Assembly: GCA_030619365.1 (NCBI GenBank) | Contig: JAUXBQ010000144.1 | Location: forward strand, 1-6,948 | DNA length: 6,948 nt | Source of the DNA: a candidate division FCPU426 bacterium | GTDB lineage: Bacteria > Oederibacteriota > JAAXVQ01 > JAUVAV01 | Direction: 5' to 3' | Shown here: positions 1-6,363 of the stretch, piece after piece | How the letters are laid out: each line of letters opens with the position of its first letter | Position numbering within the stretch: the first letter of the stretch is position 1 | Position numbers and translations under genes: made by a program | The notes under the pieces: generated by a model | What the model was told of the DNA's origin: nothing | Databases searched by the model: none | Seen by the model: only the letters and a program-made list of their open reading frames with translations

Positions 1-2208
1 ATCAAAAACAACATCCATCCCAATGAATACACCCGTAAAAATATCGAAGTCATGACCCGGCAATTGAAAGCGCTCGACATTCTTTACGACTGGGACCGGG
101 AACTGGCCACGTGCGCCGAGGAGTACTACCACTGGACGCAGTGGCTCTTTCTCAAGTTTCATCAGGCCGGTCTGGCGTACAAGAAAAAAAGCCCGGTCAA
201 TTGGTGCGAGAAGTGCCACACCGTGCTGGCCAACGAACAGGTCATTGAGGGCGCCTGCTGGCGCTGCCAAGAGCCGGTGGTGAAGAAAGATCTCGAACAG
301 TGGTACTTGAAAATCACCGCCTACGCCCAGCGGTTGCTGGACGACCTGAAGAAACTGGACAAGTGGCCGGAACGGGTTAAAACCATGCAGGAGAATTGGA
401 TCGGCCGCTCGGAGGGCGTGACGTTCAAGTTGAAAATAGACGGCACCTACCGGGAACTCGAGGTTTTCACCACCCGCATTGATACGCTTTTCGGCGTGAC
501 CTATGTCTCCGTGGCGCCGGAGCACCCGATCTTGACCGAACTGCTGGCCTGCAAGTCCGAGGGCACGCTGGTGGCCGAGTTTGCCGAAAAGGTTAAATTG
601 GAAAGCGAGATCGAGCGCGCCTCGACCGACAAGCCCAAGCAGGGAATGGACACGGGGTTGCGCGCCGTCAACCCGGCCACCGGTGAGAAGATCCCGATTT
701 ACGCGGCGGACTACGTGCTCATGGAGTACGGGACCGGCGCCATCATGGCCGTGCCGGCGCATGACCAGCGGGATTTTGAATTTGCCCGGCAGCACCACTT
801 GCCAATGAAAGTGGTGATCCAGCCTCCGCACCAGGAACTCGTTCCCGACGAGATGACCGAGGCCTTTGTGGCCGGCGGCGTGCAGGTCCATTCCGGCCAG
901 TTCGACGGCTCAACCAACCGGGAGGCCATGGTCAAAATTGCCGAGTGGATGGAAAAAGAGGGGATCGGCCGGCGTGTGATCAACTACCGGCTGCGGGATT
1001 GGCTGATCTCCCGGCAGCGCTACTGGGGCTGCCCGATTCCCGTACTCTATTGCAAAAAATGCGGGATCGTGCCCGTGCCGGAAAAAGACCTGCCCATCAC
1101 CCTGCCGCTCGACCTGCCGTATCAGCCGGCCGGTATGCTGAAAAACAACCCGGATTTTGTAAACACGACCTGCCCGCAATGCGGAGCGGCGGCCCGGCGC
1201 GAAACCGATACCATGGATACTTTTATCGATTCCTCCTGGTATTACCTGCGCTACACCTCTCCCCGGGACGGAAAGCACGCTTTTGATCCCGAGGCGGTTC
1301 GTTACTGGATGCCCGTGGACCAATACATCGGCGGCATTGAACACGCCATCTTGCACCTGCTCTATTCCCGGTTCTTCACGAAAGTGCTGCACGACCAGAA
1401 ACTGCTGGATTTCGACGAACCCTTCTCCGCGCTCTTCACCCAGGGCATGGTGCTCAAGGATGGGCAGGTCATGTCAAAATCCAAGGGCAACACGGTCTCG
1501 GCCGACGACATGGTGGGCCGTTTCGGGATTGATACCACACGGGGATTCATCCTGTTCGCCGCGCCGCCGGAACGCGAATTGGAGTGGGTGGACCAGGGCG
1601 TGGAAGGCATTTTCCGGTTTTTGAAACGGGTCTGGACCTTTTTCCGGCGCTGGCAGGCCGGCCTCCAGAACGCCCCGCGCCAGGTTCCCGGGCAGCTTTC
1701 CGAGCTGGACCGCCGGATCCGGCGCAAATTACACCAAACCGTGCGGCGCGTGACCGAGGACCTGGACAGCGATTTCAAGTTCAACACGGCGATCGCGGCC
1801 CTGATGGAGCTTATGAACGAGCTCTCCGCGCTCCCGGAACCCTCGCAGGCGGATCGTCCCGCGCGCCGGGCCGTGCTGCGCGAGGTTTGCGAAACCTTCA
1901 CCAAGCTGGCCGCGCCCTTTTTTCCGCACCTGGCCGAGGAATTATGGGCCGGCCTTGGCCACGAGCCGTCCGTCTTCCGGCAGCCCTGGCCGCAATACGA
2001 CCAGGCCGTCGCGGCCGAGGAGATGCTCACCGTGGTAATTCAGGTCAATGGGAAGGTGCGCAGCCGCGTAACTCTCGCTCCCAACACGCCGCGTGGGGAA
2101 ATCGAAAACCTGGCCCTGGCCGACGAACGCGTGCAATCCCTGGCTGAAGGAAGAAAACCGAAAAAAGTGATTGTGGTACCTGACAAATTGGTGAATATTG
2201 TATTCTAG
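1..2208 (+). CDS. leuS: Leucyl-tRNA synthetase, 5'-truncated by window edge
   Basis: Class Ia aminoacyl-tRNA synthetase that charges tRNA-Leu in the cytoplasm. The frame is open from base 1 (735 codons visible), so the ATG at 52 is internal. Compared with the usual bacterial length of about 820-860 residues, roughly 85-100 N-terminal residues, including the HIGH motif, lie upstream. Counting from the first visible codon: a zinc-type CxxC...CxxC set at 69-89; the CP1 editing domain with a T-rich peptide (TTRIDT, about 157-162) and the VPAHDQRD segment (about 251-258), whose Asp is the conserved editing residue; a second CxxC pair at 351/354 and 391/394; MDTFIDSSWYYLRY at 405-418; the KMSKS-type loop VMSKSKGN from 490; an anticodon-binding helical domain; and the C-terminal domain with VIQVNGKVRSRV. 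The first Lys of KMSKS is Val and the usual Pro of TTRPDT is Ile. The C-terminus is complete. It leads the leuS-lptE-holA unit, with 26 nt to lptE. Identification is very secure. Confidence 0.98.
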   Translation: MKNNIHPNEYTRKNIEVMTRQLKALDILYDWDRELATCAEEYYHWTQWLFLKFHQAGLAYKKKSPVNWCEKCHTVLANEQVIEGACWRCQEPVVKKDLEQWYLKITAYAQRLLDDLKKLDKWPERVKTMQENWIGRSEGVTFKLKIDGTYRELEVFTTRIDTLFGVTYVSVAPEHPILTELLACKSEGTLVAEFAEKVKLESEIERASTDKPKQGMDTGLRAVNPATGEKIPIYAADYVLMEYGTGAIMAVPAHDQRDFEFARQHHLPMKVVIQPPHQELVPDEMTEAFVAGGVQVHSGQFDGSTNREAMVKIAEWMEKEGIGRRVINYRLRDWLISRQRYWGCPIPVLYCKKCGIVPVPEKDLPITLPLDLPYQPAGMLKNNPDFVNTTCPQCGAAARRETDTMDTFIDSSWYYLRYTSPRDGKHAFDPEAVRYWMPVDQYIGGIEHAILHLLYSRFFTKVLHDQKLLDFDEPFSALFTQGMVLKDGQVMSKSKGNTVSADDMVGRFGIDTTRGFILFAAPPERELEWVDQGVEGIFRFLKRVWTFFRRWQAGLQNAPRQVPGQLSELDRRIRRKLHQTVRRVTEDLDSDFKFNTAIAALMELMNELSALPEPSQADRPARRAVLREVCETFTKLAAPFFPHLAEELWAGLGHEPSVFRQPWPQYDQAVAAEEMLTVVIQVNGKVRSRVTLAPNTPRGEIENLALADERVQSLAEGRKPKKVIVVPDKLVNIVF

Positions 2209-2234
2209 GAAGACAAAACCACTGGGGGTGCGGA

Positions 2235-2762
2235 ATGAATAAACCAAAAGCATTGATTACTGTGGTGTTGCTCGTGATGACCGCCGCTGGCCTGCTACTG
2301 GCCGGCTGTTCGGACGTGGCCCTGCGGCCGGGTTTGCCGGAATACATGAGTAAGCTCTCGATCCCCATACTGCAGAACCGGACCGCGCAGCCGGAAATCG
2401 AGAACGAAATCACCCAGCAGCTCACCCAGGATTTCCTGGTGGACGGGCGCATGGACTTGGTGGATTCCGACCAGGCCAACGCCATTTTGCAGGGCACGAT
2501 CACGACCTACCTGCTGGAACCGCTGCTCCTGGACGTGCACAATACCCCCCAGCAATACAAAATGATCATGATCATCAGCTTGGCCTTGAAAGACACCCAG
2601 GCGGGAAAAGACCTGTGGAAGGAAGACGCCTTCACGGAGACCACCACCTATTATGTGGCCAACAACCTGGGAATAACACCCGAAGACGAGCAGACCGCGC
2701 GGCGGCGACTGGTGCAGCAGTTGTCCAAACGCATCGTGGCCAGGGTGATCGAGGGATTCTAA
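2235..2762 (+). CDS. lptE: LPS-assembly lipoprotein LptE-like
   Basis: Predicted outer-membrane lipoprotein of 175 residues. In characterised bacteria LptE plugs the LptD barrel and helps insert LPS in the outer leaflet. Seen directly: a charged N-terminus, a hydrophobic stretch (about 7-23) and a lipobox LLAGC with Cys25 as the lipidated residue, followed by Ser-Asp. The body has the family-like pattern of an early strand (LSIPILQNRT, 41-50), an amphipathic helix (IENEITQQLTQDFLVDGRMDLVD) and an ADAxLxGTI-like strand (ANAILQGTI), ending in a long C-terminal helix (TARRRLVQQLSKRIVARVIEGF). Length suits the family. Sequence conservation in LptE is low, so position between leuS and holA, as in E. 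coli, is important supporting evidence. The start ATG has a G-rich SD-like stretch (2224-2230). It is probably co-transcribed with leuS. A different small envelope lipoprotein is the main alternative. Confidence 0.85.
   Translation: MNKPKALITVVLLVMTAAGLLLAGCSDVALRPGLPEYMSKLSIPILQNRTAQPEIENEITQQLTQDFLVDGRMDLVDSDQANAILQGTITTYLLEPLLLDVHNTPQQYKMIMIISLALKDTQAGKDLWKEDAFTETTTYYVANNLGITPEDEQTARRRLVQQLSKRIVARVIEGF
2751..2755 (+). promoter_or_regulatory. Shine-Dalgarno for holA, inside lptE
   Basis: GAGGG lies 7 nt before the GTG at 2763 and within the last codons of lptE. It supports the GTG as the true start and suggests translational coupling, because the lptE stop codon (2760-2762) abuts the holA start with no gap. 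Confidence 0.7.
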
Positions 2763-3791
2763 GTGCCAAAAAAGCGGATCTATTATTCCGAGTTTCGCCG
2801 CGCGCTCGACCAGGGGCCGCTTAAACCCGTCTATTTTTTCACTGGCGCCGAATCCTTCCTGAAGGACCAGGGCCTGCGGGCCGTGGTGGAAAAGGCCCTG
2901 CCGCCGGCCGAGCGCAGCCTGAACCTGGAAATGCTCTACGCCGGAACCGACGTGTCCGGCCGGGAAGTCAGGGAACGCGCCCTGACCCTGCCGTTTCTGG
3001 CCGAACGCCGCGTCCTGGTGGTTCGCCAGGCGGAAAAATGGAACGCAACCGATCTCGCGGCGCTCGGCGATTATTGCGACAATCCCTCGCCGGCCTCGGT
3101 CCTGATTATCCTTTCGCAGGAAGAACGCCTGAAGCAGGTCCATTGGAAGAACTGGGCGGCCAAAACCTACCACGTGGAATGCTATCCCCTGTTCGACAAC
3201 CAGGTCCCGCAGTGGCTGGAGCACCGTGTGCGGGAGCACGGCAAGCAGATAAGCCGCGAGGCCGGGCACATGTTGATCGAGCGGGTGGGGCAGAATCTTG
3301 CGGACCTGGAAAATGAAATAAGCAAGCTGATCAATTACATTGGCGCGCAATCCCGGATCGAGTTGCAAGACATTGAGGCGGCCGCCGGTTACTTGCGGCA
3401 AAACACGCTGCAGGAGTTGAATCACGCCCTGGGTTCGGCCAACACGGCCACGGCGATTAGTCTGGTGGACTTTGTACTGGCCGAGGGGTTTCGCCCGCCC
3501 CAGATTCTGGCGGCCCTGACCTGGCATTTTCGCGGCCTGCTGACCGCGCGCGCGCAACTGGACGCCGGCGAGGATGAGGATAAAATCCTCAGTGCCATTC
3601 GTCATCCCCAGGCCCGGCGAGCCATGCTCTCCCAGATGCGAACCTATCCCCGGGAAGCGTTTGACAAGATTTTCAAGGAATTTTTACTGCTGGATGAGCG
3701 GATGAAAACAGGGAAAACCCATTGGGTATTGTTTTTGCAATTGGCGATTTTGCGGATTTGCGGACTGGTCGGGAAAACAGCAAGGGCCTAG
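2763..3791 (+). CDS. holA: DNA polymerase III subunit delta
   Basis: Clamp-loader delta subunit, which opens the beta sliding clamp during loading at the replication fork. It has 342 residues, against about 343 for E. coli HolA. Seen: an N-terminal AAA-like domain opening with PVYFFTGAESFLKDQGLRAV (22-41), the conserved LPFLAERRVLVVRQAEKW block (76-93), a strand around NPSPASVLIILS (107-118), the domain II helix VGQNLADLENEISKL (175-189), and a helical C-terminal collar domain with the characteristic DERMKTG (311-317) before a hydrophobic last helix. As expected for delta, I see no Walker A P-loop. The start is GTG directly after the lptE stop, chosen because of the SD at 2751-2755 and the good match of the next residues to the family N-terminus. 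It is the last gene of the leuS-lptE-holA unit and converges on rpsT. Confidence 0.95.
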   Translation: MPKKRIYYSEFRRALDQGPLKPVYFFTGAESFLKDQGLRAVVEKALPPAERSLNLEMLYAGTDVSGREVRERALTLPFLAERRVLVVRQAEKWNATDLAALGDYCDNPSPASVLIILSQEERLKQVHWKNWAAKTYHVECYPLFDNQVPQWLEHRVREHGKQISREAGHMLIERVGQNLADLENEISKLINYIGAQSRIELQDIEAAAGYLRQNTLQELNHALGSANTATAISLVDFVLAEGFRPPQILAALTWHFRGLLTARAQLDAGEDEDKILSAIRHPQARRAMLSQMRTYPREAFDKIFKEFLLLDERMKTGKTHWVLFLQLAILRICGLVGKTARA

Positions 3792-3804
3792 GTAAAGAAG
3801 GGAA

Positions 3805-3890
3805 GCCACCAAGGCACAAAGACACTAAGGAAATAAAAGGAGAGTAAAAAAATATTCTTGCTTTTCTTGGTGTCTTCGTGTCTTAGTGGC
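3805..3890. repeat. Imperfect inverted repeat with 8-bp unit arms (IR1)
   Basis: The arms are 3805-3834 and 3861-3890, matching at 24 of 30 positions when one is reverse-complemented, around a 26-nt A-rich loop. Each arm is a run of degenerate octamers: caccaagg, cacaaaga, cactaagg on the left and, read on the minus strand, cactaaga, cacgaaga, caccaaga on the right, giving consensus CACNAAGR. It fills the gap between convergent holA and rpsT, ending 6 nt past the rpsT stop. It could therefore act as a bidirectional terminator, but no clean T-run follows either arm. Confidence 0.85.
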
Positions 3891-3896
3891 GTGCTT

Positions 3897-4157
3897 TTAC
3901 TGGGCGCTGGCGGCCTCGCGTTTGGTGCGGGTCAGCCGGGATTTATACCGGGCGCCCGTATTGGCGTGGATCAGCCCGGATTTGACCGCTTTATCAATGA
4001 CATGATACGTCTGGTTGATGACGGCCGGTTCGTTTTTGCCGGCGCTTTCACGGGCCTTGCGCAGCGTGGTTTTCAGAGCTGACATCCGCATCTTGTTGAT
4101 GGCCCGCTGGGCCCGGTTCTTGCGGACGTCCTTGATAGATGACTTGATTCTTGGCAT
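3897..4157 (-). CDS. rpsT: 30S ribosomal protein S20
   Basis: Small basic protein of 86 residues that binds 16S rRNA early in assembly of the 30S subunit. Seen: the N-terminal basic helix (MPRIKSSIKDVRKNRAQRAINKMRMSALKT), matching the family pattern of IKS followed by basic residues and then SALRT, and the highly diagnostic C-terminal signature IHANTGARYKSRLTR (63-77). Length is normal for S20. The second residue is Pro where Ala is usual. The ATG is chosen because a near-perfect SD (GAGGAGGG on the minus strand, 4167-4174) lies 9 nt before it. It is transcribed alone, opposite to its neighbours, from the promoter at 4221-4249, with holA converging downstream and murJ diverging upstream. In E. 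coli S20 represses its own translation; whether that holds here is unknown. Confidence 0.97.
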   Translation of the reverse strand: MPRIKSSIKDVRKNRAQRAINKMRMSALKTTLRKARESAGKNEPAVINQTYHVIDKAVKSGLIHANTGARYKSRLTRTKREAASAQ

Positions 4158-4198
4158 GTAAAAATGCCCTCCTCGAACAGTACGGGCTAAGCTCCCGT
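4153..4198 (-). promoter_or_regulatory. rpsT leader: SD and two short stems
   Basis: On the minus strand the SD GAGGAGGG occupies 4167-4174. A 5-bp stem GGCAT/ATGCC (4164-4168 with 4153-4157, 6-nt loop) would pair the last bases of the SD with the start codon. A second 5-bp stem ACGGG/CCCGT (4194-4198 with 4182-4186, 7-nt loop) lies upstream in the leader. The repeats are seen directly; a regulatory role is inference, and both stems are short enough to occur by chance. Confidence 0.45.
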
Positions 4199-4220
4199 TT
4201 TTGTGAAATAGAAAGGCGAT

Positions 4221-4249
4221 AATCTAACACCTCCTCCCCGACTTGTCAA
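4221..4249 (-). promoter_or_regulatory. Sigma70-like promoter for rpsT
   Basis: Read on the minus strand, a perfect -35 hexamer TTGACA (4244-4249) is followed by a 17-nt spacer and TAGATT (4221-4226, 4 of 6 to TATAAT). The 15 or so bases upstream of the -35 are A/T only apart from single G/C bases, resembling an UP element, as is common for ribosomal-protein promoters. Transcription would start near 4213-4215, giving a leader of about 57 nt. Confidence 0.75.
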
Positions 4250-4265
4250 ATAAATTAAATACAAT

Positions 4266-4439
4266 TCACCGCTGAGCCGCAGAGGGCACAGAGGAAAGAT
4301 TAAAAATAGTGGAAAAAGCCTTAAAATTTCTGGTTCTTTATTCAATCAATGTTTTTCTACATTCTTTGGATCTCTGTGGTAATTATTTTATCCTTTTCCT
4401 TCTTTTTCTTTCTCTGCGTACTCCGCGTCTCTGCGGTGA
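4266..4439. repeat. Large inverted repeat with CGCNGAG unit arms (IR2)
   Basis: The left arm 4266-4299 and right arm 4407-4439 are imperfect reverse complements, with about 26 of 33 positions matching and two small gaps, around a 107-nt AT-rich loop. The arms consist of degenerate octamers: ccgctgag, ccgcagag on the left and, on the minus strand, ccgcagag, acgcggag, acgcagag on the right. I recognise this ccgcagag type of sequence as a recurrent intergenic repeat in environmental bacterial genomes, but know of no established function. Because it lies between divergent promoters, neither neighbouring promoter would transcribe it. Confidence 0.85.
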
Positions 4440-4476
4440 GATAGAATTAACCCTATAAGATCAGGGGATATTTTCT

Positions 4477-4505
4477 TTGCGGTAAAAGGGGCTTTGGGGT
4501 ATAGT
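4477..4505 (+). promoter_or_regulatory. Candidate murJ promoter
   Basis: TTGCGG (4477-4482), a 17-nt spacer and TATAGT (4500-4505, 5 of 6 to TATAAT). The -35 is weak (3 of 6). An alternative -10, TATTAT at 4513-4518, has no good -35 at standard spacing. Some promoter is expected here because rpsT reads the other way. Confidence 0.35.
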
Positions 4506-4530
4506 CCTTTGATATTATCCTTTATTTTAT

Positions 4531-4536
4531 GAGGAG
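4531..4536 (+). promoter_or_regulatory. Shine-Dalgarno deciding the murJ start
   Basis: GAGGAG ends 7 nt before the ATG at 4544. It overlaps the earlier in-frame ATG at 4529-4531, which itself lacks an SD, so 4544 is the better start. Confidence 0.75.
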
Positions 4537-4543
4537 TTTTGGC

Positions 4544-6154
4544 ATGGCACGCGACAAACAAGTGGCCAAGACCGCAGGCGTCATTTCCGGTTTTACCATG
4601 ATCTCCCGGGTTTTCGGGTACATTCGGGACGGAGTGGGCGGCGCGATTCTTGGCGCCGGCCTGGCCAATGACGCTTATCTGGCCGCGTTCCGGATACCCA
4701 ACCTCCTGCGGGACCTGTTCGCCGAGGGGGCGCTCTCCTCGGCATTTATCCCGACCTTTACGTCCACCGCGGTCAAGGAAGGCCAGGCGCGGGCCTGGCA
4801 GTTGACGTCCGTGGTCATCAACAGCATCGTTCTCCTCATGCTGGGATTGGTGCTGCTGGGCGAGCTCGGCGCGCCGCTCCTGGTGCGGGCGATCGTGCCG
4901 GGATTCGCCGCCTTTCCGGAAAAACTACAACTCACCATTCACCTGACGCGGATTCTCCTGCCGTTTCTGGCGTTCATCAGCCTGGCCGCGGTGCTCATGG
5001 GCGTGCTCAACTCCCGGGAACGTTTCGGTTTTCCCGCGTTTGCCCCAGTCATGCTTAACCTGACCATGATCACCGCCGGCTTGTTCTTGTGCCCGCTCTT
5101 CGGCGACCGTCCCGAGCAGCAGGTAGCCGGCTGGGCCTGGGGTGCGCTGGCCGGCGGCCTGCTGCAGATGGCGATCCAGATTCCCGCGGTGTGGCGGCAG
5201 GGTTTCCGCTGGCGGCCGCTCATCAATTGGCGCGATCCCGGCCTGCGCCGGATCGTGCGGCTTATGCTGCCGGCCATCGCCGGGCTCTCGGTCACGCAGG
5301 TCAACCTGTTCATCAATACCGTGATCGCGTCATTTCTGCTCGAGGGGGCGGTGACGTATCTGTATTACGGCAACCGGCTCATGCAACTCCCCCTGGGCGT
5401 ATTTGGGGTGGCGATCGCCACCGCCTTGCTGCCCGTGACCTCACGCCAACTGGCCCTGGGCGAAAAGGGCAAGTTCGTCGAGACCCTCTCGTTCGGCATG
5501 CGCCTGTTGTTCATGATTACCGTGCCCGCGGCCGTGGGCATTATCGTGCTGGCCGAGCCCATCAACCGGCTCTTGTTCGAATACGGCCGCTTCACGCCCG
5601 AGGCGGTACGGGCCGTATCCCAGGCCACGATATTTTACACCCTGGGGCTGGTCGCCTACGCCGGGGTGAAGGTGATCGTGCCGACCTTCTACGCGCTGGA
5701 CGACGCCCGCACGCCGGTCCTGGCGGCCATTACGGCCGTGGCCGTGAACATCGCACTCACCCTAGTGCTCATGGGGCCCATGGGATTCAGGGGCCTGGCT
5801 TTGGCCACCGCGGTGGCGGCCTTCGTCAACTTCATTTTTCTGGTCGTTCGTCTGCGCCGCCGCGTGGGCCAGCTCGACGGCCGGCGCATTTTGAATTCCT
5901 TTTACCGCGTCTGCCTGGCCGCGGCCGGCATGGGCTTCATCGTGTGGTCCGGGAGCCAGGGCTGGCTGGCGGACGCCGGCGCCGGCATACCGCGCTGGGA
6001 ACTGGCCTGGAAAGTGTTCACGCTGATCTTTTTCGGGGCGTTCGCCTACATGGCGTTTTCCTGGTTCTTTAAAGTGCCGGAGCAGGAACGGGTCTGGAAA
6101 CTGGTCAGGTCCAAGGTCGGCCTCGGCGGCGCCAACGAACCGTGGATAGAATAA
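4544..6154 (+). CDS. murJ: Lipid II flippase MurJ
   Basis: Integral inner-membrane protein of 536 residues in the MurJ/MviN branch of the MOP superfamily, which moves lipid II from the cytoplasmic to the periplasmic face for peptidoglycan synthesis. Seen: the signature N-terminal region with SRVFGYIRD (21-29), ANDAYLAAFRIPNLLRDLFAEGA (41-63) and SSAFIPTF, the repeat-half motif YGNRLMQLPLGVFGVAIATALLP (275-297), and a series of hydrophobic segments consistent with the family's 14 helices. By alignment in my head, Arg22, Arg28, Arg56 and Arg278 correspond to the essential arginines 18, 24, 52 and 270 of E. coli MurJ, so all functional charges appear intact. Length is normal, slightly longer than E. 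coli because of a soluble C-terminal tail. The ATG at 4544 is preferred over 4529 because of the SD. Adjacency to rpsT is also seen in Pseudomonas. Confidence 0.97.
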   Translation: MARDKQVAKTAGVISGFTMISRVFGYIRDGVGGAILGAGLANDAYLAAFRIPNLLRDLFAEGALSSAFIPTFTSTAVKEGQARAWQLTSVVINSIVLLMLGLVLLGELGAPLLVRAIVPGFAAFPEKLQLTIHLTRILLPFLAFISLAAVLMGVLNSRERFGFPAFAPVMLNLTMITAGLFLCPLFGDRPEQQVAGWAWGALAGGLLQMAIQIPAVWRQGFRWRPLINWRDPGLRRIVRLMLPAIAGLSVTQVNLFINTVIASFLLEGAVTYLYYGNRLMQLPLGVFGVAIATALLPVTSRQLALGEKGKFVETLSFGMRLLFMITVPAAVGIIVLAEPINRLLFEYGRFTPEAVRAVSQATIFYTLGLVAYAGVKVIVPTFYALDDARTPVLAAITAVAVNIALTLVLMGPMGFRGLALATAVAAFVNFIFLVVRLRRRVGQLDGRRILNSFYRVCLAAAGMGFIVWSGSQGWLADAGAGIPRWELAWKVFTLIFFGAFAYMAFSWFFKVPEQERVWKLVRSKVGLGGANEPWIE

Positions 6155-6160
6155 AAAAAT

Positions 6161-6344
6161 GATCATGAAGAGCACGAAGAAAAGACGAAGAGCACGAAGA
6201 AATGCGAAAGAAAAAAAATGAGGAAAAAGTTTTAAATGTTTTAACCCTTCTTTTTTTATTCTTTTCTTCGTGTCCTTCGTGATCAATGTTTTCCTTCGTG
6301 CTCTTCGTGATCCCTCTTTTATTTTTGCTGTGCTCTTTGTGATC
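6161..6344. repeat. Inverted-repeat cluster with 9-bp unit arms (IR3)
   Basis: The left side has two copies in plus orientation (6161-6179 and 6184-6199) and the right side three in minus orientation (6266-6284, 6294-6312, 6327-6344), all built of degenerate 9-mers such as agcacgaag and often opened by gatca. Arm 6161-6184 matches the reverse complement of 6261-6284 at 21 of 24 positions, and 6185-6199 matches that of 6294-6308 at 15 of 15. Several alternative pairings are therefore possible. It begins 6 nt after the murJ stop and ends 19 nt before the ogt start. Confidence 0.88.
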
Positions 6345-6363
6345 CAAGTCTTTTGAGGTTTTG

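Larger units (their letters stand above)
4158..4543. other. Divergent rpsT-murJ intergenic region
   Basis: A 386-nt AT-rich region with no credible coding sequence. In order from the left it holds the rpsT SD and leader stems, the rpsT promoter, a large inverted repeat (4266-4439), and then a candidate murJ promoter and the murJ SD. The repeat sits cleanly between the two promoters and does not overlap either. Confidence 0.8.

Noticed and set aside
52..54. ATG at 52 as the leuS start
   Set aside because: The upstream 17 codons (IKNNIHPNEYTRKNIEV) are in frame and match LeuRS, and the HIGH-containing N-terminus must lie before the window.
910..1392. Minus-strand 160-codon frame within leuS
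   Set aside because: Antisense to conserved LeuRS core motifs, with no recognisable protein and no SD considered credible.
2295..3605. 436-codon open frame on the minus strand
   Set aside because: It lies wholly antisense to lptE and holA, both strongly supported. Its composition (rich in G, Q, R, V, H) is that of a GC-driven shadow frame and it has no recognisable domain or SD.
3858..4082. Plus-strand 74-codon frame resembling a lipoprotein signal peptide (FLVSSCLSGVLLLGAGG)
   Set aside because: It begins in the right arm of IR1 and runs antisense through rpsT. The hydrophobic look comes from the repeat and the complement of basic S20 codons.
4181..4202. Rho-independent terminator on the plus strand (stem followed by T-run)
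   Set aside because: The stem is only 5 bp with a 7-nt loop, and the site is in the rpsT leader where a plus-strand terminator is not needed beyond the holA/rpsT gap.
5762..6286. Minus-strand frame starting with ITKDTKKRIKKEG
   Set aside because: Its first part is the repeat cluster and the rest is antisense to murJ; it has no family resemblance.
6161..6344. CRISPR array
   Set aside because: Repeats are degenerate 9-mers in opposing orientations with no uniform spacers, and no cas genes are present.
6361..6363. TTG as start of the methyltransferase
   Set aside because: It is only 2 nt from the GAGG SD and directly followed by ATG, which has better spacing and codon.
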